Shown piece by piece: positions 43,634 to 53,045 of a stretch of DNA of 64,000 bases. Numbering within the stretch: the stretch's first letter is position 1; the number at the start of each line of letters is the position of its first letter. The notes below the pieces were generated by a model. The model was not told the origin of the DNA, searched no databases, and saw only the letters and a program-made list of their open reading frames with translations. Made by a program: the position numbers and the translations under genes. The stretch lies in NCBI GenBank assembly GCA_002631715.1, contig MRSX01000003.1, forward strand, positions 248,001-312,000. Reading direction: 5' to 3'. The stretch comes from Candidatus Porisulfidus sp. TsSOB. GTDB lineage: Bacteria > Pseudomonadota > Gammaproteobacteria > Poriferisulfidales > Poriferisulfidaceae.

Positions 43634-44815
43634 TCAGGAAACCGTGCTGCTTTGGCCTACACGAGCAACACGGTGTTTTTCGTGGCAAACAATATCCCAC
43701 ACGAACCCTACCAGCTCACGTGCAATCGCCACACAAACCACCTTCTGGTTTTTGCCCTCCTTGATTAATTTCCGGTACCGCCCACACAACCGTTTCTGTG
43801 CCTTCCAGGCCACGGCCTGAGCGTAAGCGGAAGCATCTTCCGCCTTCCGGTTCATGTAAGCGGTCTGACGAGCCGGGAAGCGATAGCACCAAGCCGATTC
43901 GACCAGCACTTGCCGAGCGTGACGGTTTCCCGCTTGAGTGACGCCACCGGTTCGGCGGTGTGCCCCCGAACTGTAGACACAGGGTACCAGTCCCAGATAA
44001 CCCATCAGTTGATTTGGTGACCCGAACCGGCTGATGTCGCCGAGTTCAGACAACAGCGTGACAGCGGATAGACGATCAAACCCGCGCAGCGCCATCAAAC
44101 TATTGGCCAGCGGGGCCCAAGACCAATCCTGCAGGGTTTGATCCAGCTTTTGATCCAGATCGACCATCCGTGTGGATGACATGCGTACGGCTGCAATATA
44201 TTCGTCGCGAACCCCCGCTTGATACTCATAGGGAAACTCAAGACTTTCCAGCCACTCAAGATGCTTCTGGGTCCAGCGTTTCCGGTTGGTCGGCCAATGA
44301 TGCCCATGCCGCAGCACAAAAGCATTGAGCTGCTGCCGCAACTTCTGCTGCTGTGCCTTGAAGTCAGCCCGGCAACGGCACAGGTCCCGAACCGCCTCCT
44401 GCTCTTGGTTTGGTACCCAGACCTCAACTAATTCTCCGGCACGTAAAAGCCGAGCTAAGCGCAACGCGTCTCTACGGTCCGTCTTGATCTTTTCGTTGCG
44501 CGGAGGTGCCACAACTTGGCAATCCATGCCCATGGCGGTCAAGTTCTGGTATAGGGTATACCCGCAAGGCCCGGCTTCGTAGCAAAGCAGGATAGCCTTC
44601 TTCTCCGCGTACAAGCGGTCCACGAGTTTGGCGATCGCCTTTTTCGTATTGGGTATGGTGCCCCAGGACTCCGGGGCTTCCCGACCTGCGTAGGCTATGG
44701 CAACGGCAATAGTGTCCTTATGGACATCCAATCCCACATAGCCTGCATAGAGTTTGGGTTGAGTTGAGTGGTCGGTTTCAACATTCTGTCCTGCTTCGGA
44801 GACTTGTTGTTTCAT
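43634..44815 (-). CDS. IS110-family transposase/recombinase (DEDD, Piv-related)
   Basis: A 393-residue, apparently intact recombinase. The N-terminal RuvC-like DEDD domain has YVGLDVHKDTI (Asp), LLCYEAGPCGY (Glu) and KTDRRDALRLARLLRAGEL (Asp, Asp). A coiled segment is followed by the C-terminal Transposase_20 domain with LRGFDRLSAVTLLSELGDIS and SSGAHRRTGGVTQAGNRHAR, whose SSG holds the likely catalytic serine. The family includes bridge-RNA-guided transposases and the Moraxella pilin invertase Piv. It stands between head-to-head porin copies. It may be a simple insertion, but an invertase role is conceivable. Confidence 0.92.
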   Translation of the reverse strand: MKQQVSEAGQNVETDHSTQPKLYAGYVGLDVHKDTIAVAIAYAGREAPESWGTIPNTKKAIAKLVDRLYAEKKAILLCYEAGPCGYTLYQNLTAMGMDCQVVAPPRNEKIKTDRRDALRLARLLRAGELVEVWVPNQEQEAVRDLCRCRADFKAQQQKLRQQLNAFVLRHGHHWPTNRKRWTQKHLEWLESLEFPYEYQAGVRDEYIAAVRMSSTRMVDLDQKLDQTLQDWSWAPLANSLMALRGFDRLSAVTLLSELGDISRFGSPNQLMGYLGLVPCVYSSGAHRRTGGVTQAGNRHARQVLVESAWCYRFPARQTAYMNRKAEDASAYAQAVAWKAQKRLCGRYRKLIKEGKNQKVVCVAIARELVGFVWDIVCHEKHRVARVGQSSTVS

Positions 44816-45430
44816 TTTTATAGCTCCTTAAAATTTTATGAGAAGGGAGAATACACCGTGCCAAACTCCAGCGCAGTGACCACAAGACGCAACAAGGAAA
44901 GGTTTTCATTGGGAACTTTTTTTCAACTTGTATGTCGAATTGAGGCGGAATTAGACAATTTTGATAGAGATCAGTTCAGTGCAGGATACTGGGCTGAGGC
45001 TTAATGTTACGAGTTTTCGGTTTTCTGGATTTGTTTCTACACCACATAAGGTCAGGTCAAAGCCTGTTCGGGCCAGTCAAGCTAATAGGCAAAGGCACGC
45101 TTTTATGTGAAGCCACACTCAAGAATCGGGATACAGGAGACCACAGCCCGGCGCCAACATTTAAGTAGATGTAGGTCTTCAATTGTCAAAAGTCGAGACT
45201 TGTGGAAAACTGTGGATACAGATGTAGCAGTCCGTTGTTTTTTGGAAACGAGAGAATATGGCCTGCTGATTTTCGCTAGATTTTCCATAGTTGTAAAAAA
45301 ACAACAATAAGGTTATTTGACAATTCTGCGAAGGCGGGGACAATTCGCAATTGAATATGGCAGTTTTGCCACATTCCCGTGGGGAATGATCACCCTGCGG
45401 TTTTAGTAATATTTTTAGGAGTCCTAAAAA
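44816..45430 (+). promoter_or_regulatory. Long leader and control region of porin copy 2
   Basis: No convincing gene is seen in these 615 bases; a 50-codon open stretch ending at 45004 resembles nothing I recognise. A consensus TTGACA (45317-45322) could be the porin -35, but the matching -10 is poor. A hairpin CATTCCC/GGGAATG with a GTG loop lies at 45372-45388. The ribosome-binding site AGGAG (45417-45421) is inside a perfect palindrome (45412-45430) with 9-base arms around one central G, immediately before the ATG. Such a palindrome could be an operator or could control access to the site. Confidence 0.55.
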
Positions 45431-47122
45431 ATGAAAAAACCATTTCTAATTGCTTTGGCGCTGGCGGCGGCTCCGTTCGCAGCCCAGGCCGAAACATGGA
45501 ATATTTATGGTTGGCAGAATCATTCTTGGGAGTTCGTGGATATCGATGGTGGACGCAGTTTTGACCGCATCCAATCGAATGCAGGAAACATCGGCTTCAC
45601 CGCCAGTATGGACGCCGGCAACGGCATCTCGGTCAATGTCCGATGTGAACAGTTCACCTACTTCAACCACTTCGCGGGCGGCACCGGATGGTGCAACCGT
45701 AACTCCAAGATTGGTTTATCCCATGCAGACATGGGTGAGATCATGTTTGCCACTTGGCTGCTGCCCTACAACGAGGGCGTAGCACAGTGGGTTGACCCGT
45801 TCTATGACGCTGGCGCGGACTCGCATACCAGCATCATGGGTTCGGTCGGTGCCAACACCATCTTCTACAACACCGGTGATTTCGACTTCCAGGCATCTGC
45901 TTCTGGACCGGGTACCGGCTTCAGCGGTGCTGAGTTCAACTACGCGGGAGCAGGGTACGACACCGGCTTCAACCGTCGTCAGGAGAACATCATTCAGTAC
46001 TGGTCCCCGAACTGGAACGGCTTCGTGTTCCGCTTCGCATGGACTGCCGGCAATCGTGACGAGACCGCTGCGCCCAATGGAAGCGGCGAGATCGATCCGA
46101 TCATCCGTTCTTCCAGTCTGGCCTACACCAATGGCCCGTTCTGGGGCGCGGTGACCTGGCAGGATCATGAAGACTGGACTGCGGCTTCCGTCGGCCAGAT
46201 GGCATCTTCGGATGCAGAAAGCATCCGGGTTGCTGCTCGCTACATCCACGACATGGGTGACGGCGTGAGCGTTCAGATCTCGGCCATGTGGGAAGACCTC
46301 GAATACGAGTTCAATAATGTAACTAGCGTGACCGCTGCAATGGGCGCATTCGGATTCGGCGGATTCGATGGTTCCGGCAATATGGCGGCACCTAGTGACG
46401 ACGCAATCAAGGGTCAGAAGACCATCAATCTCCTGAGGGAATTGTTCCCCTCTTGTTGGGGTGACGATAATACTGCTGTAACGGGTGACGACAACAACGG
46501 ATGTCCGGCCGCCCTTACCAGCCTCCCCGCCTATGTGCCACCCACCGAGGACAACCCCGCCACCCCAGATGACGAGAGTGAAGATGCTCCTGGGAATGGA
46601 GGCTTGAGTATCAATGATGCTACTCCTGACGACACCAGTGATACTAATCCTGCTGATGCGTTGATGGCCGCCGTGATGAACTTGCAAACTGAAGCTATGG
46701 CTGATGATGCTACTGACAATGAGAAGCATCAGTACGAAACGCTGGTCAACGCTGCGACTGCCGCCGCCCGTGCCGAGCAAGGCGCTGGCGACAACGTCAA
46801 GGTCGAGCGGGATGCCTGGATGGTTTCCGGTAAGATCAAGTTCGGCGGTCCCGTGGATCTCCGCTTCTCCTACATGGATGCGGATGACCTCGAAGTCTCC
46901 TGCTCAGCTTGCTCCGGTGACTGGAACGAAACCGCTGCTGACGCATGGAACGTAGGCCTGTTCTACACCATGCCGGGCGGCACCGAACTGCGTCTGACAT
47001 ACTCCGAAGTCGACAACGACGACAACGGAAGCTACGGTCAGGGCATCTCCGGTACCGGACTGGGTTCGCCTGGTGCGGAAATCGAGATGTTCGCAGTGGG
47101 TATCGTGCACTGGTTTGACTGA
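45431..47122 (+). CDS. Outer-membrane porin, copy 2; the intact, probably expressed copy
   Basis: A 563-residue protein. It has a regular signal peptide (MKKPFLIALALAAAPFAAQA, cleaved before ETW) and an AGGAG site nine bases before the ATG. The mature part has Gram-negative porin features: alternating beta-strand pattern, GNIGFTASMDAGNGISVNV, and NRNSKIGLSHADMGEIMFAT. Two conserved cysteines per region (VRCEQF, GWCNRNS; SCSACSGD) may form disulfides. A long acidic segment (about residues 330-445) has low complexity and differs from the other copies. The protein ends HWFD, so Phe is not the final residue as in most porins. It ends in the shared terminator. Confidence 0.85.
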   Translation: MKKPFLIALALAAAPFAAQAETWNIYGWQNHSWEFVDIDGGRSFDRIQSNAGNIGFTASMDAGNGISVNVRCEQFTYFNHFAGGTGWCNRNSKIGLSHADMGEIMFATWLLPYNEGVAQWVDPFYDAGADSHTSIMGSVGANTIFYNTGDFDFQASASGPGTGFSGAEFNYAGAGYDTGFNRRQENIIQYWSPNWNGFVFRFAWTAGNRDETAAPNGSGEIDPIIRSSSLAYTNGPFWGAVTWQDHEDWTAASVGQMASSDAESIRVAARYIHDMGDGVSVQISAMWEDLEYEFNNVTSVTAAMGAFGFGGFDGSGNMAAPSDDAIKGQKTINLLRELFPSCWGDDNTAVTGDDNNGCPAALTSLPAYVPPTEDNPATPDDESEDAPGNGGLSINDATPDDTSDTNPADALMAAVMNLQTEAMADDATDNEKHQYETLVNAATAAARAEQGAGDNVKVERDAWMVSGKIKFGGPVDLRFSYMDADDLEVSCSACSGDWNETAADAWNVGLFYTMPGGTELRLTYSEVDNDDNGSYGQGISGTGLGSPGAEIEMFAVGIVHWFD

Positions 47123-47150
47123 TTCAGTCTGACTAAGCACACCAAACAAG

Positions 47151-47180
47151 CAGGCGCCCTTCGGGGCGCCTGTTTTTTTA
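47151..47180 (+). terminator. Intrinsic terminator of porin copy 2
   Basis: The stem CAGGCGCCC/GGGCGCCTG (9 base pairs) with a TTCG loop is followed by seven or eight Ts. It is the same element as those ending copies 1 and 3. Confidence 0.95.
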
Positions 47181-47339
47181 ACTCCAGCAGAGGTTTCTGA
47201 ATCTAAAACAGTCTAGCGAATAAACTTTCGCCTATCACCCATAGAGTAAAATGGCCTCATAAGCAAACCTTTGCCATTTGGATACCATAAGCCTAAGCGT
47301 CTCACTTTGGATACTGACAACTTTTCCTACCTATTGCCG

Positions 47340-47837
47340 ATGACAGCTCACACTTCCGGCGAATCCATCCGCCAGAACAAACTAGTCGAATTTACCTACC
47401 GCATCATGGATGAAGGCGGGCAGGTTCTGGAGCAGATTGACCTCCCCGTTTCTTATGTTCATGGAAGCGAATTCGGTCTGTGGCAACGAATAGAAGCGGC
47501 AATGGAAAATCGGCGGGCGGGTGATACCGTTGAAGTTCTGGTTGAACCCGATGATGCTTTCGGCGATCTGGACCCGGACTTACAGTTGACGCAGAGCCTG
47601 TCCGATGTTCCCGAACAGTTCCACCATATTGGCGCTGAAGCAGATTTCGAGAACGAGATAGGGGAAATTCACCGATTCCGTGTGACTTCCATCGAGGGGG
47701 ACAAACTGATTTTGGACGGCAACCACCCTCTCGCGGGCAAGACCCTGAAGTTTTTCCTCAACATCCTGAAAGTGCGGGACGCGACCGAGGAAGAAATCCA
47801 CAATCCAGAAATATTGGATTCTCCCGCCCTGCACTGA
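47340..47837 (+). CDS. FKBP-type peptidyl-prolyl isomerase, SlyD-like
   Basis: A 165-residue SlyD-family protein: LVEFTYRIMDEGGQVLEQ and FGLWQRIEAAMENRRAGDTV form the FKBP half, and the insert-in-flap half has VEPDDAFGDLDPDLQ and DGNHPLAGKTLKFFLNIL. It isomerises prolyl bonds and has chaperone activity in the cytoplasm. It lacks SlyD's long His-rich tail. I chose ATG 47340 because family similarity starts there; a longer frame from 47271 has no family match at its start. Its stop overlaps the next ATG. Confidence 0.9.
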   Translation: MTAHTSGESIRQNKLVEFTYRIMDEGGQVLEQIDLPVSYVHGSEFGLWQRIEAAMENRRAGDTVEVLVEPDDAFGDLDPDLQLTQSLSDVPEQFHHIGAEADFENEIGEIHRFRVTSIEGDKLILDGNHPLAGKTLKFFLNILKVRDATEEEIHNPEILDSPALH

Positions 47838-50188
47838 TGGTAAGACGAAAGCGGCTACGCGTGGCATTGTGGTCCGCGTTGGTCGTTGTCATTCTCTTTG
47901 TTTCAGTCGTCGCGACGGTTCTTTACCTGAGCCGGCCGCAGATTTCCGGCACGATCACGCTCTCGGGTCTGGACTTTCCTGTCTCCGTCTCCCGTGACGC
48001 CATCGGACACACCACGGTCCAAGCCCAATCTCGACTGGATCTTGCCCGAGCGACGGGATTCATTCACGCCCAAGAACGCTTTTTCTCCATGGATACTCGT
48101 CGTCGGTTGGCCGCGGGCGAGTTGGCCGCCTTGCTGGGACCCTTCGTACTGGAACAGGATCGTGAAAGCCGGCCACACCGTTTCCGCGAACGGGCGCGAA
48201 AAATCGTCGCCGGGCTTTCCGACACCGAGCATGCCATCCTGCGTACCTACACAGAAGGGGTCAATCAGGGACTGGAAGCTCTTCCCGTCTCACCATTTCC
48301 CTACGTCCTGTTTTTGACCCAACCTGAGCCATGGAAACCGGAAGACAGCATCCTGTCCCTTTTCGCCATGCATCTGGTTCTTCAGGGCGGGCATTGGAAA
48401 TACGACTCTGTGGTAGGTTTTCTGCACGAAACCTTCGGGGCCGATGTCGCGAATTTCCTAGCACCAGTTGGCACCCACTACGATGCTCCGCTGGATGACA
48501 CCCCAATCCCGCTTTATGTCCCGCGAGTGCCCGAAGCACATGAAATAGACCTGCGGGATACCTTCCTGAACCCAGAAGACCTCAAAAACGTTCGAATGTC
48601 ATGGGAAAACCCTGGCAGCAATGCCTTTGCTGTCAGTGGCAACTTGACTTCCCATGGCGGTGCCTTGGTGGCCAACGACATGCATCTGGTTCTGCTGGTA
48701 CCGAACATCTGGTACCGGATGCATTGGGAATGGGACGATACTGGAAAGGATCACATGGCTAGTGGTCTTACTCTCCCGGGGATGCCTTGGTTGATTGCTG
48801 GCAGCAACGGGCAAATCGCTTGGGGGTTTACCAACAGTAACATTGATAGCCAAGACCTGATTGTGCTGGATGAGGCGGAGCCTTCGCTGACTATGGTCGA
48901 AGAAGTGCTGGAAGTTCGCCTAGGGTCGGATCAGAAACTTGTATATGAAAACTCCTCTTGGGGGCCAGTTATCGGCAAAGACTCCCAAAACCGGAAGCGT
49001 GCTCTGCGCTGGGCCTCTCACTGGTTGGCAGGAACCCATATCAATTTCAGCCAACTGGAGACATCCGAAGATATACGCTCTGCAATGATCTTGTTTCAGC
49101 AATCCGCGATTCCATGGCAAAATGTGCTTCTTGCCGATCAAGAGGGAAATATCGGTTGGACCATTGCCGGGCCCCTGCCCGAGCGAAAAGGCTATAGCGG
49201 CCGAATTCCAATCAAAAGTTCCATGCTTGAGAGTCATGCTGTCCAGTGGTTACAGCTGGCCGAATATCCTGTGATCCTAAACCCTCCCGGCCAGCGTCTC
49301 TGGTCTGCCAACAGTCGACACATCGGTGGCAAACAATACGCTTTGCTAGGCGATGGCCGCTACACATCTGGGATGCGTGCCCAGCAAATACGGAACCGCT
49401 TGAGAGAAAAAACCATATTCACCGAATCCGATCTGTTGGCCGTGCAGCTCGATAATCGGGCTGACTATTTGGATGAATGGCGACCTCGGCTGGAGCGGGC
49501 AATGAATGTAGCCAGCATCGCCCCTCTGATGGAACGCCACCGTGTCCGCGAGTGGCTTGCCCAATGGGATGGGCACAGCAACTCAGACAGTGTTGGTTAT
49601 CGGATTATTCGCACGTTCCGGAAGCGCGCTCACGAACTCTTCCTGCTGGCGCTTCAGGCTCGAATGGGGCTATATCCAGATCGACATGCTCGGCATCTCC
49701 GCTGGCAACTGGATGGCCCTCTGACCCGCATCCTGGACAGTGAGGCTGAGCACTTCCTGCCCAAAGGAATGCAAAGCTGGAATGAATTTCTGGCCCTTGC
49801 GCTAAAACTGACCATCGAAGGCATGACAATGGGAGGGCGAGACATGGCTGATGCGACTTGGGGAGCGCACAACTACGCCCGGATTCGTCATCCGTTATCC
49901 CATGCTCTGCCGTTTCTGGGAAGGATACTGGACGTGCCGCCATCTCCTCTGTCGGGTGACCTCAACTTACCCCGTGTCGAACATCGGGCGTTCGGAGCCT
50001 CGCATCGCACGGCTGTCTCTCCTGGTTGGGAAGAAAACGGCATCTTGAATATGCCCACCGGGCAGTCAGGCCATCCTTTATCGCCGTTCTACAACGCTGG
50101 ACACAACGACTGGCTGGAGGGAAATCCCACCCCGTTCCTGCCGGGCCCCACTTTTACTTCGATGACGCTTACGCCATCAGAACACTGA
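47837..50188 (+). CDS. Penicillin-acylase-family Ntn hydrolase (S45)
   Basis: A 783-residue S45 precursor. An N-terminal basic and hydrophobic segment (about residues 8-31) serves as a membrane anchor or signal. The alpha chain carries [21 protein letters not shown] and [13 protein letters not shown]. The spacer ends at ENPG, followed by the catalytic serine that starts the beta chain ([11 protein letters not shown]). [15 protein letters not shown] and [14 protein letters not shown] follow. It cleaves amides by an N-terminal Ser nucleophile after self-processing. The substrate is unknown; acyl-homoserine lactones or other N-acyl compounds are possible. It overlaps the SlyD-like gene, and its end overlaps the convergent ATPase gene. 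Confidence 0.9.
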   Translation: MVRRKRLRVALWSALVVVILFVSVVATVLYLSRPQISGTITLSGLDFPVSVSRDAIGHTTVQAQSRLDLARATGFIHAQERFFSMDTRRRLAAGELAALLGPFVLEQDRESRPHRFRERARKIVAGLSDTEHAILRTYTEGVNQGLEALPVSPFPYVLFLTQPEPWKPEDSILSLFAMHLVLQGGHWKYDSVVGFLHETFGADVANFLAPVGTHYDAPLDDTPIPLYVPRVPEAHEIDLRDTFLNPEDLKNVRMSWENPGSNAFAVSGNLTSHGGALVANDMHLVLLVPNIWYRMHWEWDDTGKDHMASGLTLPGMPWLIAGSNGQIAWGFTNSNIDSQDLIVLDEAEPSLTMVEEVLEVRLGSDQKLVYENSSWGPVIGKDSQNRKRALRWASHWLAGTHINFSQLETSEDIRSAMILFQQSAIPWQNVLLADQEGNIGWTIAGPLPERKGYSGRIPIKSSMLESHAVQWLQLAEYPVILNPPGQRLWSANSRHIGGKQYALLGDGRYTSGMRAQQIRNRLREKTIFTESDLLAVQLDNRADYLDEWRPRLERAMNVASIAPLMERHRVREWLAQWDGHSNSDSVGYRIIRTFRKRAHELFLLALQARMGLYPDRHARHLRWQLDGPLTRILDSEAEHFLPKGMQSWNEFLALALKLTIEGMTMGGRDMADATWGAHNYARIRHPLSHALPFLGRILDVPPSPLSGDLNLPRVEHRAFGASHRTAVSPGWEENGILNMPTGQSGHPLSPFYNAGHNDWLEGNPTPFLPGPTFTSMTLTPSEH

Positions 50189-50992
50189 CGATCCCAGTTC
50201 GTTGACGGCCTGAAGCATCTCCGGGTCATCCGTCAGTGCCTGCGATACCGCACTGGTGCAGGCTGCTACCGGATCCACTCCCGACTGAATGAGCTTCCCC
50301 GCGTGGACCAGGAGCCGCGTGCTGGCGCCTTCGTCCAGGCCGTTGCCCTTGAGGTTTCGGGTCATTTCAGCGAATTTGACCAGGAGCCTTGCTGTTTCGG
50401 CATCTACGGATGTCTCCCGGATTACGATCTTCTGCTCGATTTCCGCCTGCGGGTAGTCGAATTCCAGCGCCACAAACCGCTGGCGGGTGCTCTGCTTGAG
50501 ATCCTTGAGGACACTCTGGTAGCCTGGGTTGTAGGAAATTGCCATGCAAAATTCGTCAGGGGCTTCCAGCAATTCCCCATGCTTTTCCATCGGGAGAACC
50601 CGGCGGTCGTCGCACAGGGGATGAATGACAACCGTCGTATCCTTGCGCGCTTCCACCACCTCGTCGAGATAGCAGATGCTGCCGGAGCGCACGGCCCGGG
50701 CAAGCGGTCCATCTACCCATACCGTCTCGCCACCTGCAATCAGGTAGCGTCCGACCAGGTCGGAAGAAGTCAGATCATCGTGGCATGACACCGTAATCAG
50801 GGGACGTTTGAGCTTCCATGCCATGTATTCCATGAAACGGGTTTTCCCGCAACCGGTCGGGCCTTTTAGAAGAACCGGCAGCTGGTTTCTCCAAGCGGCC
50901 TCGAATACCTCGATTTCCGAGCCAATAGGCTCGTAGTAGGGTTCTGTATCGACCGTATATTCTTCCGGCTTCAGGGTGCGTGCCTGACTCAT
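50177..50992 (-). CDS. cbbQ: CbbQ/NirQ/NorQ-family AAA+ ATPase
   Basis: A 271-residue MoxR-type ATPase. The P-loop is [19 protein letters not shown], the Walker [12 protein letters not shown], and the C-terminal lid is typical of CbbQ. These ATPases activate Rubisco with CbbO, or nitric-oxide reductase with NorD. Neither partner nor Rubisco genes lie nearby, so the target cannot be decided from context. Its 3' end overlaps the acylase gene by 12 bases; upstream is the 3' end of porin copy 3, on the same strand. Confidence 0.85.
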   Translation of the reverse strand: MSQARTLKPEEYTVDTEPYYEPIGSEIEVFEAAWRNQLPVLLKGPTGCGKTRFMEYMAWKLKRPLITVSCHDDLTSSDLVGRYLIAGGETVWVDGPLARAVRSGSICYLDEVVEARKDTTVVIHPLCDDRRVLPMEKHGELLEAPDEFCMAISYNPGYQSVLKDLKQSTRQRFVALEFDYPQAEIEQKIVIRETSVDAETARLLVKFAEMTRNLKGNGLDEGASTRLLVHAGKLIQSGVDPVAACTSAVSQALTDDPEMLQAVNELGSSVF

Positions 50993-51091
50993 TGCGAATC
51001 CACACTAGCTGACGCGCCCATTGTGAAAGCGGCGACGCATACTGTCAACCAGAACCAAGCTGCAATCTCACGAGTGATTGATGCGCCTAAT

Positions 51092-51119
51092 AAAAAACAG
51101 GCGCCCCGAAGGGCGCCTG
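51092..51119 (-). terminator. Intrinsic terminator of porin copy 3
   Basis: The stem CAGGCGCCC/GGGCGCCTG with a four-base loop is followed on the minus strand by six Ts. It is the same element as in copies 1 and 2. Confidence 0.92.
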
Positions 51120-51146
51120 CTTGTTTGGTGTGCTAGTCAGACTGAA

Positions 51147-52811
51147 TCAGTCAAACCAGTGCACGATACCTACTGCGAACATCTCGACTTTTCCACCGGG
51201 TGTACCCAGTCCAGTACCGGAGATGCCCTGACCATAGGTTCCGTTTTCGTCGTTGTCGACTTCGGAGTAGGTCAGACGCAGTTCCGTACCGGCTGGCATG
51301 GTGTAGAACAGGCCTACGTTCCATGCGTCGGCTGCGGTCTCGTCCCAGTCGCCCGAGCAAGCTCCGCAGGAGACCTCGAGGTCATCCGCATCCATGTAGG
51401 AGAAGCGGAGGTCCACGGGGCCGCCGAACTTGATCTTACCGGAAACCATCCAGGCATCCCGCTCGATCTTGACGTTGCCGGCTTTCTGTCCCCTGGCATT
51501 GGTCGTTGCGCTGTCTACCAGCATGCCGTACTGAAGCTTGGCGTCGGCGACGACTGCGGCAGTAACATCCGAGGCATTAACTGTTGCTGTATTACCATCC
51601 GCACCCGTGTACGTCACGTCATTCCCCGCAGTCCCCTTGCTGAGGGCCTCCAGCCGCCTGACAGCATTGATCAACGCATCGCGGGCGGTATCGGTTTCCG
51701 TCGCGTCAGCGGTTAAGATGTTGATGCCTGTATTGCCCATGGTGGCCTCATCGGCATCGGTGAGCGGATTATCCTCCATTGCCGTACTTAGCAAATTGGT
51801 GTCTTGCTCAGCGATTCCGACGAAATCATCGTCTATTCCATCAGTCTCAGCAGTGGTTACATCCGTACCGAACAGTTCATGGAGCAGCCCGATGGATTTC
51901 TGGGACATGATTTCCATGGGAGTGACCGACAGGTTGCCAGAATTGACCCAGTCGCTGTATCCGAATGCTGCCATTGCAGCGTCAACACTGGACACGCCGT
52001 TGAACTCGTACTCCAGGTCTTCCCACATAGCCGAGATCTGGACGCTCATGCCATCGCCCATATCCATGATATAGCGACCAGCGACACGTATGCCCTCGGC
52101 ATCGGAAGACTCCATCTCGCCTCGACTATGAGCTGTCCAGTCCTCATGATCCTGCCAGGTCACCGCGCCCCAGAACGGGCCGTTGGTGTAGGCCAGGCTG
52201 GCGGAACGAATGATTGGGTCAATCTCGCCGTCTCCCACGGGAGCAGGACTTTCATCGTTGTTACCCATGGTCCAGGCGAAGCGGAACACGAAACCGTTCC
52301 AGTTCGGGGACCAGTACTGCATGATGTTTTCTTGGCGGCGGTTGAAGCTCAAGTCGCGGCCAAAGATCGGGTTGTCGAAAGCATGTCCGCCGTCACCACC
52401 GACCGCACCCATGATGCTGGTATGGGAATCCGCGCCAGCGTCATAGAACGGGTCGACCCACTGAGCTACGCCCTCGTTGTAGGGCAGCAGCCAGGTGGCG
52501 AGCATGATTTCACCCATCTGAGGATGGGCCAGACCAATCTTGGAATTACGGTTGCACCAGGTTCCTACCGGGGCATCCGCGAAGTTGTTATAGAAGGTGA
52601 ATTGTTCGCACTGCAGGTTGACATGAATGCCATCCATGCCGGTGTCAACACTGGCGCTGAAGCCGATGTTACCTGCATTTGAACTCATCCGATCATAGTT
52701 ACGACCGTTCTCATCTACAAACTCCCAAGAATGATTCTGCCATCCGTAAAGATTAATTGTTTCGGCCTGCGCGGCAAACGGAGCCGCCGCCAGCGCCAAA
52801 GCAATTAGAAA
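51147..52811 (-). CDS. Porin paralogue, copy 3; no proper start, probably silent
   Basis: Homology to copy 2 begins at the fifth signal-peptide codon (FLIALALAAAPFAAQAET) and runs to the shared HWFD end and terminator. Upstream of that Phe the sequence is unrelated. The open frame continues to a TTG at 52907 but crosses a terminator-like hairpin and has no ribosome-binding site. Loops differ: the DFDFQASASG loop of copy 2 is replaced by GGDGGHAFDNPIFG, and the acidic segment (about residues 345-455) has its own sequence. Strand segments are almost identical. I give the homologous part only and infer a silent donor cassette. Confidence 0.7.
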   Translation of the reverse strand, partial: FLIALALAAAPFAAQAETINLYGWQNHSWEFVDENGRNYDRMSSNAGNIGFSASVDTGMDGIHVNLQCEQFTFYNNFADAPVGTWCNRNSKIGLAHPQMGEIMLATWLLPYNEGVAQWVDPFYDAGADSHTSIMGAVGGDGGHAFDNPIFGRDLSFNRRQENIMQYWSPNWNGFVFRFAWTMGNNDESPAPVGDGEIDPIIRSASLAYTNGPFWGAVTWQDHEDWTAHSRGEMESSDAEGIRVAGRYIMDMGDGMSVQISAMWEDLEYEFNGVSSVDAAMAAFGYSDWVNSGNLSVTPMEIMSQKSIGLLHELFGTDVTTAETDGIDDDFVGIAEQDTNLLSTAMEDNPLTDADEATMGNTGINILTADATETDTARDALINAVRRLEALSKGTAGNDVTYTGADGNTATVNASDVTAAVVADAKLQYGMLVDSATTNARGQKAGNVKIERDAWMVSGKIKFGGPVDLRFSYMDADDLEVSCGACSGDWDETAADAWNVGLFYTMPAGTELRLTYSEVDNDENGTYGQGISGTGLGTPGGKVEMFAVGIVHWFD

Positions 52812-52834
52812 TAATATTGCGGGAGGGGTAAATC

Positions 52835-52866
52835 TAAAAAAGCCCTTGTAGCCGTCGGTCAAGGAC
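52835..52866 (-). terminator. Terminator-like hairpin just upstream of porin copy 3
   Basis: On the minus strand GTCCTTG pairs with CAAGGGC (one G-T pair) around an 11-base loop, followed by TTTTTT. It ends about 24 bases before the copy 3 homology, so transcripts arriving from upstream would stop before the cassette. Confidence 0.55.
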
Positions 52867-53045
52867 AATGACTTGCCTAGGGTCAAGTCAAAAAATACGA
52901 GATCCAATCACAGGCGCAAGGATGCAATTCCTACGCCCTATGGCACCCTAGCCCAAGCTTGAAATCTTCATACGCAGGTAAGCGCTTGCCGGAACGCGCA
53001 ATTATGTACAATGGCAGGGCAATAACAACATGAGGGTCAACCTCA

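Larger units (their letters stand above)
43394..44815 (-). mobile_element. IS110-family element, minimal extent (outer ends not located)
   Basis: This span covers the transposase gene plus its structured 3' non-coding side. No terminal repeats or target duplication could be fixed; IS110 elements often lack both, so the true ends may lie elsewhere, including in the 5' gap up to 45430. Confidence 0.5.

Noticed and set aside
43509-43700. 63-codon minus-strand frame inside the structured region
   Set aside because: It overlaps the transposase end and the inverted repeat; its composition looks like non-coding sequence.
44768-45004. 78-codon plus-strand frame after the transposase start
   Set aside because: The first part is antisense to the transposase; the rest matches no family I recognise. 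Kept only as a note in the leader region.
52812-52907. N-terminal extension of porin copy 3 from TTG 52907
   Set aside because: It crosses a terminator-like hairpin, has no ribosome-binding site and shares nothing with copy 2, so I left it out of the gene.
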